From NCBI GenBank assembly GCA_934500705.1, contig CAKSTI010000004.1, forward strand, positions 1-64,000: a stretch of 64,000 nt of DNA, written 5' to 3'. The position numbers were made by a program, and so were the translations under genes. Position 1 is the first letter of the stretch. Each line of letters opens with the position of its first letter. The DNA is from an uncultured Clostridia bacterium. GTDB taxonomy: Bacteria > Bacillota > Clostridia > UMGS1810. Below are positions 35,147-44,084 of the stretch, piece by piece. The notes below the pieces were generated by a model. It saw nothing but the letters and a program-made list of their open reading frames with translations, ran no database searches and was not told the DNA's origin.

Positions 35147-38100
35147 TTACTTGATATATTCCATAATTCTGCTTATCATCACAGCCGCCTCTGCCCTTGA
35201 TACAAAATCTTTGGGAGCAAATCTGCCGTCATCTCTGCCTGCAACGAGTCCCTCATCTTTAAGGTACTTAACCGCTGAGAGTGCATATTCGGACACACTG
35301 CCGATGTCGGCGAAAATCGTTGTGTCTGCGGCGATTTTATCAAGTTCGCTCTGAGCGTCATCGGCGGAGTTTATGATGCGGTAAATTATAACTGCCATAT
35401 CCTGTCTTGTAATGTCAGCACCGTAACCGAACTCCGACTCGCTCACGCCCGATATTATCCCCTCAGATACAGCAGACGCTATGTACGGATAGCTCCAATC
35501 GTTTTTCGACACGTCGCCAAAGGCGCACTTGGCATCGGAATTATATTTTGCAGTAGCAAGGACAAGCATTTTTACAAACTGCTCACGGGTGACATATGCA
35601 CTTGGTGCAAACTTTTTGTCTCCGACACCGCTCACAATTTTCTTGTTCATCAGCCCGACTATTGCGTCCTTTGCCCATTCATAACCTTCCAGGTCGTTGA
35701 ATTCCGCCGTTTCTTTTTCCGGTCTGTTATTTACGGCATCGTTCATCTGCGATGCGGAAACCGAACCGCCTCCCGTTCCCTTTTTAGGTGAAGAACCCGA
35801 ACCGCCGCTTCCGCCGCCTCCGCCGGAGGTTGTGTTTTTGAGTGCGTTTGCAAGAGCTGTTTCAAAAAACGGCTTGACTTCGTCTGCGTTTTTAAACGTC
35901 GCACCTACAAATGCATCGTATGTTTCGCCCGGTATGCTCGCATATGAAGAAAAATCTATATTGCACATATCGGCGTTTTCTTTAAGGATATATTCAATCT
36001 GACTTTTCTGTAACGGATTTTCAAGTTTTTTAAGAAAATCCACCTCTGCCGCAATTTTCTTTTCTGTCTGAACGAACTTGGCTATAAGTTCATCGGCCTC
36101 TCCTGTCTTAAATTCACTGCGATGCGAGTTAAGACGGTATGCAAAAAGGTCTTTGTCCCTCTGTGATGTGTATTTTGAGTCAAAATCAATACCGAATCCG
36201 CTTCCAAAACGCTCACATTCCCGATAGAGACTTTCCTGCGGAATATATTCAGCATCTGTGTTATCGGTAATTGAAATGTTCCTTAAAAGCTTAAAAATAT
36301 CGCTTGCGGAAACATAATCGAACTCGCACAAATCCTCACGGCCGTTTGTGATAACCCACACGTAGTACACACCGCTCGGCTGTTTAAAGGAAAAGTTTTT
36401 TGTAAAGTATCCCTGTGCGTTTATTTCAATGTCATCGGCAAACAATGCGGAACTTCTGTCATAATCCGTGACAGACGCCTTTTTATCCGTATAAATTTCA
36501 ATTCTGCCGTACTGATTACTGCCAAAGGAGCCTGTGCTGCCGGCAAGCTGCATTACAGAACTCTCTGCATCGTAAACGCTTACCGAAAGAGCATCGGATT
36601 TTTTATCCTCCGCAGTCGGAATTGTTTTGCCGAGCGGATTGTAGATAACGGAGTCGCAAATGTTTTTGCCGTTATTATCCAAAAGCATCAGTTTAATGTA
36701 ATCCGCACTTCCGTCAAAAGACAAATCTGCCTGTCCTTGCGCCGTCTGCACCTCGGAAAGACCGGCAAAGGCATTGTCTTTGAAAAATGCCGCAAGCACA
36801 TTTGTCTCATCACTTGTTTTTACCGACACCGATATGCGTTCCGCCGTGTCTACGGAAGTGCCGGTGTATGTAACGTCATAGTCGGTGATGTATGCTCCCA
36901 CGGACTTTTCGGTAGAGAACTGTGCGCTGAGTCCGGAGCACTTTATGTGATAGCTGTTGGTAATATTCAGCGGCTTAACGTCTATGCGGTATGTTCTGTT
37001 GTATGCAAGTTTTTCTAAAACATTAAAACTTGCCGTATTTCCGCTTACGGTTATGTTTTCGGGAGTTACACTCTTTCCGAATTCATCTGTAAGCGTAATT
37101 GCGCCTTCCTCTCTCAAAGCGGCGCTTGCCTCTTCATCTATATCTTCCTCAAATTCAAGAATTATCCTGCTATCGGGGGCAACATCGGTGTTTTTGCTTT
37201 CTACAACCGAATTGATTTCAAATTTAAGCTCCGGTTCATACGGAGAAACGTTTGCTACTTCTATGTCATCGACATACATAACCGGTTTAACTGCTCCGCA
37301 GTTGTTTTCGTCAACGTATGCTATCGGCGCAAATACCATACCGGCATATTCTGTTGCAAACATATAGTCATTGGCACTCGGCATTAACGCCGGGTAATTG
37401 TCAAGACACTGCTTTCCGTCAACATAAACACTGAGCGGTACGCAGTGTGTTGCATTATCAATTTTAGTTATGTCAAAAATAAAACTTACTTCAAACCATT
37501 TATCGGTCGGCAGTTTAACTCCGGCTGTTTTAACCGCCATATTGTTTGCGTTATCATTTGCCGACTGGCGGGTATTAATGATTGCCGGAATGTAGCTTGC
37601 GTCCTCCCAAGAGGCTGCGGCAGAATTATCAAACGCAATAGTTGCCACATAGTTTGACCTGTTACCTGCCCAGGGCGTTCCGAGAATGGAAACAAACCCC
37701 GACTGTGACTGTGTAAGGCACGGCCAAGTGTATGTTTTACCGTCAAATTTACTTATATATTTATTTCTGCCGTCGGACGACAGTTTGTATCCAAAAGCCG
37801 TTGCGCTGTCAAAGTACATATCCATTTTTACAACGAGCTGTTTTCCCGATTCGTGGGGAACGGCGGCATTGGTAACCGCCATCGGTCTGAGATAGCGCAA
37901 TGTAGGAAAGACAGACGCATTGTCCGAAACCAGCTTTAACACATTTCCTCTGCCGTTTCCGGTTTCGTCATCTACAACCTTAACCTCGTTGTTTTCCAAA
38001 TCAGCAAACTGCTTTCTGCCACCGACATCTGTCGTATATGATGTGTTAAACGCTCCGTCAATCATATCACCGATTTTAAGCAGGTTTTCATCACCGGCAG

Positions 38101-38233
38101 TCACGCTGTCAAATGTGTCGTGAACCAGAACCGTATTATCGGCAGCATACACCGCCGGCTGAATAACAAGACTTCCGGCTATTACAGATGCTGCTACAAA
38201 AATCGATATTGCAGTGTTTTTTATATATTGCAT
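35147..38233 (-). CDS. S-layer-anchored glycan-binding-like protein with C-terminal SLH repeats
   Basis: 1028 residues with a signal peptide. The N-terminal domain (about 35-330) is a jelly-roll-like module shared with the next gene: ESGKQLVVKMDMYFD, KLPTDKWFEVSFIFDI and VKPVMYVDDIEVA. Then come Ig-like segments (DSRIILEFEEDIDEEASAAL region), a helical part (about 640-790), a Gly/Ser linker (GGGGGSGGSGSSPKKG) and three SLH repeats (about 850-1028, for example FADIGSVSEYALSAVKYLKD). It is anchored at the opposite end from the previous SLH protein. The likely role is displaying a carbohydrate-binding surface. Confidence 0.8.
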   Translation of the reverse strand: MQYIKNTAISIFVAASVIAGSLVIQPAVYAADNTVLVHDTFDSVTAGDENLLKIGDMIDGAFNTSYTTDVGGRKQFADLENNEVKVVDDETGNGRGNVLKLVSDNASVFPTLRYLRPMAVTNAAVPHESGKQLVVKMDMYFDSATAFGYKLSSDGRNKYISKFDGKTYTWPCLTQSQSGFVSILGTPWAGNRSNYVATIAFDNSAAASWEDASYIPAIINTRQSANDNANNMAVKTAGVKLPTDKWFEVSFIFDITKIDNATHCVPLSVYVDGKQCLDNYPALMPSANDYMFATEYAGMVFAPIAYVDENNCGAVKPVMYVDDIEVANVSPYEPELKFEINSVVESKNTDVAPDSRIILEFEEDIDEEASAALREEGAITLTDEFGKSVTPENITVSGNTASFNVLEKLAYNRTYRIDVKPLNITNSYHIKCSGLSAQFSTEKSVGAYITDYDVTYTGTSVDTAERISVSVKTSDETNVLAAFFKDNAFAGLSEVQTAQGQADLSFDGSADYIKLMLLDNNGKNICDSVIYNPLGKTIPTAEDKKSDALSVSVYDAESSVMQLAGSTGSFGSNQYGRIEIYTDKKASVTDYDRSSALFADDIEINAQGYFTKNFSFKQPSGVYYVWVITNGREDLCEFDYVSASDIFKLLRNISITDNTDAEYIPQESLYRECERFGSGFGIDFDSKYTSQRDKDLFAYRLNSHRSEFKTGEADELIAKFVQTEKKIAAEVDFLKKLENPLQKSQIEYILKENADMCNIDFSSYASIPGETYDAFVGATFKNADEVKPFFETALANALKNTTSGGGGGSGGSGSSPKKGTGGGSVSASQMNDAVNNRPEKETAEFNDLEGYEWAKDAIVGLMNKKIVSGVGDKKFAPSAYVTREQFVKMLVLATAKYNSDAKCAFGDVSKNDWSYPYIASAVSEGIISGVSESEFGYGADITRQDMAVIIYRIINSADDAQSELDKIAADTTIFADIGSVSEYALSAVKYLKDEGLVAGRDDGRFAPKDFVSRAEAAVMISRIMEYIK

Positions 38234-38329
38234 ATACTTATTCCTTTCTTATTTTACAGTCAACGGCAATGCACGAAGGACTGTTACGCAAGCAACGCAG
38301 CAGTCCCTCCTGCAAATTAACAATAACCG

Positions 38330-40507
38330 TTATTTGCTGACAGTTGCACTCTCTGCGTAAGGAGTCATATTTTCAAGGCTGTCCCAAGCAAAGAGACGTA
38401 CTGTTTTTACATCTCCGACATTGTCGCTGAAAGATATTGACTTGCCGAGCTCAGCACTTTTATCAAGTGTAAAGCCTTTAACATATTTTACTTCCAATAC
38501 AACATCATTTGCGTCATATGCAACAGCGATTATATCCATCGGTCCTTTTGCTTCTTCAAGTGAATTTGCGATTATAAAGGAAACATTGTTTGTTTCGTTA
38601 ACATAATCCACATTGATGTTGTCAACATACATTGTAGGCGCAACACTGCCCTTATTTGTGCTTGATATATAAGCATTGGGCGAGAATGCTATGCCCTGAT
38701 ATGTTGCATTAAAATTCTTGTTCGTCGGAATAAGGCTTGTTCCCTCATACACCTTTTCACCGTCGATGTATACGCAAACCGGTACAGAGCCGTTAGACGA
38801 TGCTGCCGCAATTTTTGCATTTAAATCATAGACAAATTTTACTTCAAACCACTTTCCCGTGGGGAGAGTTACTTCCTTTGTGTGGTATCCGGTGTTAGAG
38901 CCGTCACCAACATTTGGTCTATTCACAGTATTCGGAAAATTAATGTACGCCGGAATATTTCCTTCTCCGTTCCAAGAAGCGCCGGTATTAAATGCCAATG
39001 TACCTATTGCCGCTGCCCTGTTAGACCACTTTGTCCCATCTTGTGCATATACGGACATAAAACCCATATTTGTGTTGTCTACCAAATGCCAGCCTGTCTG
39101 ATTAAAATCGTCTGTTCTGCTTTCATTATCAGCCGAAAGATTGTATCCTTTTGCGGTCGATGCGTCAAAATACAAATTTGCCGATACCGCCAAAGATTTT
39201 CCGCTTTCGTGAGATGTCCCTATTTTATTGACATAATTTACAATCGGGAATGTCGAGTCGGTACTTGAAGTCAATGCCAAAACTTTATTTGATGCGTCAA
39301 CAGGGTCTTTGGAGACTTTTACTGCATTAGTTGCTTTGAAACCAACCAGTTTGCTTTGGTTTGTATAGGTCTTGTTTATGCGGAACTTTCCGCCTAATAT
39401 ATTCGCACTGTAACTCTTAGTGTCATATGCATCAGTCAGCAAGTTCTCGCTCACATCATATGTCGAAAAATCCTCGCTCGCAAATTTTTCCGAGAAATAC
39501 TTTGCCTGAATGTTATCTACATACATTATAGGCTTTGTTTCACCCTTATTGTCTGCATTGATGTACGCATTGGGCGAGAACGCAACGCCTCTGTAAACGT
39601 TGTAAAAATTATTGTCATCCTGATTTTTCGGAATGATAACCGTATCGGAATATACTTGTTTTCCGGCAATATAAACTGTCATCGGAACACTGCCGTTGGC
39701 ACTTGTGTTATCGACAGCCTTTGGCAAATCATACACAAATTCAACATCAAACCACTCACCGACAGGCAGTGTTACATCAGCCAAGTGCTGTGCCGTATTC
39801 TGCGTAGAGTCATAAGAAGCATTACCGGATTTGGTATTGGGAGCATTTATGTATGCAGGTATTGTTTTTCCGTCGAATGTATAACTTCCGTTTTTCACCT
39901 TTGTGTTGTCAAAAGCCAATGTACCTATGGCGCTCTGACGCTGTCCTGCATTCCAAGGATAAGCCCACACGGACATAAAGCCTATTGTTTCTGCATCTAA
40001 TCTGCTCCATTTGGGAGTATGTGTACTGTCGTTATAATCCTCGCCAACAAACAGTCCTTTGGCGGTATCTTTATCAATAAAAAGGCTCGCCTTTACGCTG
40101 AGCTTTTTGCTCCTGTCCTGTGGGGTTCCTATACCTCCGTCATAACGAACAACCGGGAAAAACGAGCCGTTGTCAGCTTGGAGCTTTAACACATTTCCGT
40201 TGTTACTGCCTGTCGGGTCGGAAACAAAACCTATAAAGCTATCGATTGTGTAGGCGTTGCTCTTAGTATTTACAACCGTAAACTTATCCGTGTTTGTAAA
40301 ACCAACCTTATCCTCATCATTCTTTACGATAAGATTATCACCGACATTATACGAGGAAAAGTCTTCCGTAACAAAAACGTTATCCGCCTTGGTTTCAGAC
40401 TTTACGTTATAGCTTTTTGCAGTGAGTGAAATATCCATTGCCGCAGCGCCGGCAACTGTTGAAAATACCAAAGCTGCTGAAAGAATTGCAGAAAATAATT
40501 TTTTCAT
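38330..40507 (-). CDS. Secreted protein with two tandem jelly-roll-like domains
   Basis: 725 residues with a signal peptide (about 1-22). Two copies of one roughly 290-residue module follow (about 40-335 and 345-635). Each has EDFSSYNVG/EDFSTYDVS at the start, DRSKKLSVKASLFID/ESGKSLAVSANLYFD in the middle, LPVGEWFDVEFVYDL/LPTGKWFEVKFVYDL, and KPIMYVDNI/APTMYVDNI at the end. The same module occurs once in the neighbouring SLH protein. A small C-terminal beta domain ends with VRLFAWDSLENM. No SLH or catalytic motif is seen. It may be a secreted glycan-binding protein. Confidence 0.72.
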   Translation of the reverse strand: MKKLFSAILSAALVFSTVAGAAAMDISLTAKSYNVKSETKADNVFVTEDFSSYNVGDNLIVKNDEDKVGFTNTDKFTVVNTKSNAYTIDSFIGFVSDPTGSNNGNVLKLQADNGSFFPVVRYDGGIGTPQDRSKKLSVKASLFIDKDTAKGLFVGEDYNDSTHTPKWSRLDAETIGFMSVWAYPWNAGQRQSAIGTLAFDNTKVKNGSYTFDGKTIPAYINAPNTKSGNASYDSTQNTAQHLADVTLPVGEWFDVEFVYDLPKAVDNTSANGSVPMTVYIAGKQVYSDTVIIPKNQDDNNFYNVYRGVAFSPNAYINADNKGETKPIMYVDNIQAKYFSEKFASEDFSTYDVSENLLTDAYDTKSYSANILGGKFRINKTYTNQSKLVGFKATNAVKVSKDPVDASNKVLALTSSTDSTFPIVNYVNKIGTSHESGKSLAVSANLYFDASTAKGYNLSADNESRTDDFNQTGWHLVDNTNMGFMSVYAQDGTKWSNRAAAIGTLAFNTGASWNGEGNIPAYINFPNTVNRPNVGDGSNTGYHTKEVTLPTGKWFEVKFVYDLNAKIAAASSNGSVPVCVYIDGEKVYEGTSLIPTNKNFNATYQGIAFSPNAYISSTNKGSVAPTMYVDNINVDYVNETNNVSFIIANSLEEAKGPMDIIAVAYDANDVVLEVKYVKGFTLDKSAELGKSISFSDNVGDVKTVRLFAWDSLENMTPYAESATVSK

Positions 40508-40521
40508 TCTTGTCTGTCTCC

Positions 40522-41979
40522 TTATTTTTTATAATTTTTAACCCAATCGTCAAGCTGGCTCTGAGCTTCTTTGAGAACCTTTTGGAGTCCTGCCTCTTTG
40601 AGCTTTTTAACATATTCGTCCCATCTGCTGTCAAATTTTTCGGGTGCACATACACCTTTAAACAGGTCGGAATACTCCTTTTGTACGTTTGATATGTTAT
40701 TAAGTTCAGTACTTACCGGCGTTGAGTCAAACTGAAAACCTATAATTCTCGAACGGATTGCGCTATCGTTATATTCAAGTGTTTTTTCCCAAACGTCCTC
40801 ATCTCTGCCGTCCATAACATATGCGTTAAACTGATTGCCGAAAGCCCAGTCACGGTTAGGTCTGTAACCCTCGTTATCCTCAATGAGTTTAATTGTATTT
40901 TTGCCCGTCTTTTCGTAGTGCTTACCCTCAATGCCGTAGCAAATTGTGTTATAAACTTCTTTGTCCGTATTGACGATGTTCAAAAGCTGCATCGCAAGTT
41001 CCGGGTGTTTTGAGTTTGCGCTTATTGCATTCATTGTGGACTGAGCGGCATCGTGGTTCATATAAACCTCACCGAGCGGCGCATAGGTTATATCTCCGCC
41101 GTACTGCACCTTTGACTCCGCTTCAAATCCCGGCTTGTCAACGCCTATGCCGAATACGGAATATCTGCCGGCCTTTGCCTCTGCATTGTCATCACTGTAT
41201 GTTGCAACATCGGCTCTTATGTACCCCTTCTGATACCAGTCAAGTATGAGTTTATACGCTTTTTTCAGCGTTTCCTCCGGAAACTCAACTTTGTAATCAT
41301 CGGAGAATTTGTCCAGATAGACAAAGTTATTCTGAATTGCCTCGTACTTGGGATAAATTTCATAGTTTGAGCCTTGGTCAAACCTGAAAGGTATTTTTTC
41401 GGGCTCACCTGCCTTTACCGCAGCAAGATACGGTTCTATATCCTCTATCTTGCTTATAGACGACGGGTCAAATCCGTACTTGTCCGCAAGAGACTGATAT
41501 GTGCATACTCCCATTCTTGACGCCTCAACCTGATAGTTGGGAATTGCGTACAGCTTGCCGTCTACACGTGCCATATCAAGAACATCTTTGGGAATAGTCT
41601 TTTTAATGTCCTTGCCGTACTTGTCCAAAAGTTCGCTTATGTCCGTAAAAGCTCCCTTTCTGACGCCGCTGAGGTAATTGAACGCCCAGTTTGACGTAAA
41701 CAAAATGTCAAACGCTTCACCGGAAGATGTAATCATACCCATTTTCTGTGTGTAGGCGGTCGGTGTGATGAACTCAAAGTCAACAGTTGCGTCGATTTTG
41801 TCTTTGATAAGTTCGTTTACACGCTCCTCAATCAGCTTTTCGTCCTTCTGAGGCTGACAGCAAACGTACCATTTGAGCACTGTTTTGTCGCCGGAAGAAG
41901 TTTTCTTTGCGCAGCCGGAGAACATACTCACCGTAAAGACCGCCGCAAGTGCGGCCGCTGCAAATTGCTTTAACCTCAT
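40522..41979 (-). CDS. ABC sugar-binding lipoprotein (family 1 solute-binding protein)
   Basis: A 485-residue lipoprotein with lipobox MFSGC (Cys23). The mature part is a bacterial extracellular solute-binding protein of the LplA/YtcQ type, with VLKWYVCCQPQKDEKLIEER at the start, FDILFTSNWAFNYLSG and NTDKEVYNTICYGIEG. It delivers oligosaccharide to the two permeases encoded upstream. AAAGGAGG lies before ATG 41979. No ATPase gene is in the cluster, so a shared MsmX-type ATPase elsewhere is expected, as for other YesMN-controlled importers. Confidence 0.9.
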   Translation of the reverse strand: MRLKQFAAAALAAVFTVSMFSGCAKKTSSGDKTVLKWYVCCQPQKDEKLIEERVNELIKDKIDATVDFEFITPTAYTQKMGMITSSGEAFDILFTSNWAFNYLSGVRKGAFTDISELLDKYGKDIKKTIPKDVLDMARVDGKLYAIPNYQVEASRMGVCTYQSLADKYGFDPSSISKIEDIEPYLAAVKAGEPEKIPFRFDQGSNYEIYPKYEAIQNNFVYLDKFSDDYKVEFPEETLKKAYKLILDWYQKGYIRADVATYSDDNAEAKAGRYSVFGIGVDKPGFEAESKVQYGGDITYAPLGEVYMNHDAAQSTMNAISANSKHPELAMQLLNIVNTDKEVYNTICYGIEGKHYEKTGKNTIKLIEDNEGYRPNRDWAFGNQFNAYVMDGRDEDVWEKTLEYNDSAIRSRIIGFQFDSTPVSTELNNISNVQKEYSDLFKGVCAPEKFDSRWDEYVKKLKEAGLQKVLKEAQSQLDDWVKNYKK

Positions 41980-42013
41980 TTGATTTCCTCCTTTTAAAAT
42001 TTATATATCAAAA

Positions 42014-42889
42014 TCAGCCTTTTACAGAGCCGATGGTGATACCTTTGGTAAAGTATTTTTGAAAGAACGGGAACACAAGTATCATAGGACCTGCCGCAAT
42101 TACCGCCATACCCATTCTTATTGCCTCTGTGGGTATCATACTTGTGTCAACCTGAATTCCCGCCTCCTGCATCTGCTGGGCAAAGGTTATGTTATCCATC
42201 ATTGTCTGCAACAGATACTGCACGGTAAACATCTTGGAATTTGTTATATACAAAAGGCAAGTGTACCAATCGTTCCAGTGTTGAAGCAGTACGAACAGTG
42301 CAACGGTAGCTATTGCCGGCTTTGAAAGCGGAACTATTATAGAAAACAGTATTCTGTAATGACCCGCACCGTCAATCTTTGCGGCCTCTACAAGCTCACC
42401 GGAAAGTCCCTGGAAAAACGAACGCAAAAGGAATATGTTCCAGGCACCGACAGCGGTCGGAAGTATGAACACCCACGGTGTATTTGCAAGGTGCAAGTAT
42501 CTGGTATTGATTATGTAGGTTGCCGCCATACCGCCGCTGAATATCATTGTTACAAACAAATACTTTGAGAAAAATCCTCTGTACTTAAATGTACGTATTG
42601 AGAGCGGATATGCAAAAAGTATCATAACCAACAATCCGAAACCCGTGCCCAAGAAACTTGTAAACGCCGTAAATCCGTACGAATTGATTATATTTGTAGG
42701 GTCTTTGAACAGGTATTTGTACGCTGTAAAGTCAATCTTATTGGGGATTAACTTGTACCCGAATTTCACCAAGTCACGTTCGCTCGTGAGCGATATTGAC
42801 AGCAAAAGCACAAACGGCAGAAGGCAAGCCAAACAAAGCAACACAAAAAACAAATCTATGAAAATGCTGTTATTCTTTTTCTTATTCAT
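42014..42889 (-). CDS. ABC sugar transporter permease (LplC/YtcP-like)
   Basis: A 291-residue inner-membrane permease of the MalG class with six predicted helices. The EAA loop that contacts the ATPase is ELVEAAKIDGAGHYRILFSI with VPLSKPAI following. The C-terminus ends in the family FPFFQKYFTKGITIGSVKG. Second permease of the operon, between the other permease and the binding protein. AAAGGCGG before the ATG. Confidence 0.92.
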   Translation of the reverse strand: MNKKKNNSIFIDLFFVLLCLACLLPFVLLLSISLTSERDLVKFGYKLIPNKIDFTAYKYLFKDPTNIINSYGFTAFTSFLGTGFGLLVMILFAYPLSIRTFKYRGFFSKYLFVTMIFSGGMAATYIINTRYLHLANTPWVFILPTAVGAWNIFLLRSFFQGLSGELVEAAKIDGAGHYRILFSIIVPLSKPAIATVALFVLLQHWNDWYTCLLYITNSKMFTVQYLLQTMMDNITFAQQMQEAGIQVDTSMIPTEAIRMGMAVIAAGPMILVFPFFQKYFTKGITIGSVKG

Positions 42890-42904
42890 CGGAAAACCGC
42901 CTTT

Positions 42905-43861
42905 CTAAAACAACGCCGACTCAGGCTCTATCTTTTTAACAACAGCATTTGTTATGAGAACAAGCGCCGTATTTATAACCGACTGGAACAGACCGACAGC
43001 GGTGGACACCGACATATTGTTGTCAACCTTTAACGCACGGTATATGTACGTATCAATAACATCGGTAACGGGATACAGAGCGCCTTGGTCTTTGGTAACC
43101 TGATAGAACAAACCAAAATCCGCTCTCATTACACGTCCTATTGCAAGGATTGTTGTTATAATTATTACACTCCTCAAAAACGGTATGATTATATTCCAAC
43201 GTATCTGCCACTTGGTAGCGCCGTCAAGCTCCGCCGCCTCAAAGTATGTAGCGTCAATACCCATAAGCGCCGCATAGTAAACGATACAGCCGTAGCCGAC
43301 CCCTTTCCACACATTGGTCAAGAGCAAAATCACCGGCCAGTATTTGGGCTCGGAATACCAGTTGATAGCCTTAAAGCCAAGTTTGGTAAGTACGCTGTTG
43401 AGTGCGCCGTACGACGGGTCAAGAAGTGCATATACCATATATCCCACAACAACCCAGGATATAAAGTGCGGCAAAAGCATAAACGTCTGATATGTTTTGA
43501 GTTTGATTTTCTTTACTATTTCGTAAAGCATCAAAGCGACAAAAACCTGAGTTATAACATTTACCGCTATGAACAAAAGGTTCAGCCCGACCGTATTCCT
43601 CACAAGGCGCCACAGGTTGCCGGAATTTATAAGAAATTTAAAGTTATCTATTCCATTCCACGGACTGCCGAGAATTCCGAGATTATACTTATAATCTTTA
43701 AACGCAAGGACAAGACCGAACATCGGAAGATAGTTGAATATAAACAACAGCAAAGCCGGCAGAGTACACATAGAAAGCAAAACAAGGTTTTCACGGTTCA
43801 TCAGACCGCCCTTTGTGCCTTTGCGCAGTTTTAAGCTGTCATCGGTTGGATTTAACTTCAT
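42905..43861 (-). CDS. ABC sugar transporter permease (LplB/YteP-like)
   Basis: A 318-residue permease of the MalF class. Six helices follow a polar N-terminus, with the EAA loop YFEAAELDGATKWQIRWNII and the C-terminal VKKIEPESALF typical of LplB/YteP. It is the first gene of the long leftward operon and is divergent from the two-component system. An AAAGGGG lies 11 bases before ATG 43861, slightly far. Confidence 0.92.
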   Translation of the reverse strand: MKLNPTDDSLKLRKGTKGGLMNRENLVLLSMCTLPALLLFIFNYLPMFGLVLAFKDYKYNLGILGSPWNGIDNFKFLINSGNLWRLVRNTVGLNLLFIAVNVITQVFVALMLYEIVKKIKLKTYQTFMLLPHFISWVVVGYMVYALLDPSYGALNSVLTKLGFKAINWYSEPKYWPVILLLTNVWKGVGYGCIVYYAALMGIDATYFEAAELDGATKWQIRWNIIIPFLRSVIIITTILAIGRVMRADFGLFYQVTKDQGALYPVTDVIDTYIYRALKVDNNMSVSTAVGLFQSVINTALVLITNAVVKKIEPESALF

Positions 43862-43946
43862 TACACCACATACCCCTTTCGGAAATTACATTTGTTAGAT
43901 TTATTTTACAACAGCAAAAAAATATTTTCATCTACTGTGGTTGCGT

Positions 43947-44060
43947 ATTTGTGCAAAATCTTGTTATGTAATAAAAAGCAAGATTTTGCACAAATTGCCA
44001 ACATACGAATATTGAAATATGTTTAAAATGATGTTATCATATTATCGGAGGCATTTGTGC
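43947..44060. promoter_or_regulatory. Operator region between the sugar operon and the two-component system
   Basis: A perfect 17-bp inverted repeat, ATTTGTGCAAAATCTTG (43947-43963) and CAAGATTTTGCACAAAT (43979-43995), separated by 15 bases. A further ATTTGTGC occurs at 44053-44060. The site lies between the divergent permease and response-regulator genes, so it is the prime candidate for binding of the YesN-type regulator encoded at 44085. Confidence 0.7.
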
Positions 44061-44084
44061 CAATTTACTCAAAGGAGCTTTGAA

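Noticed and set aside
43085..43834. A long plus-strand frame (249 codons) opposite the ABC permease gene
   Set aside because: Antisense shadow of a clear permease gene; Lys/Arg/His-rich composition and no ribosome binding site.
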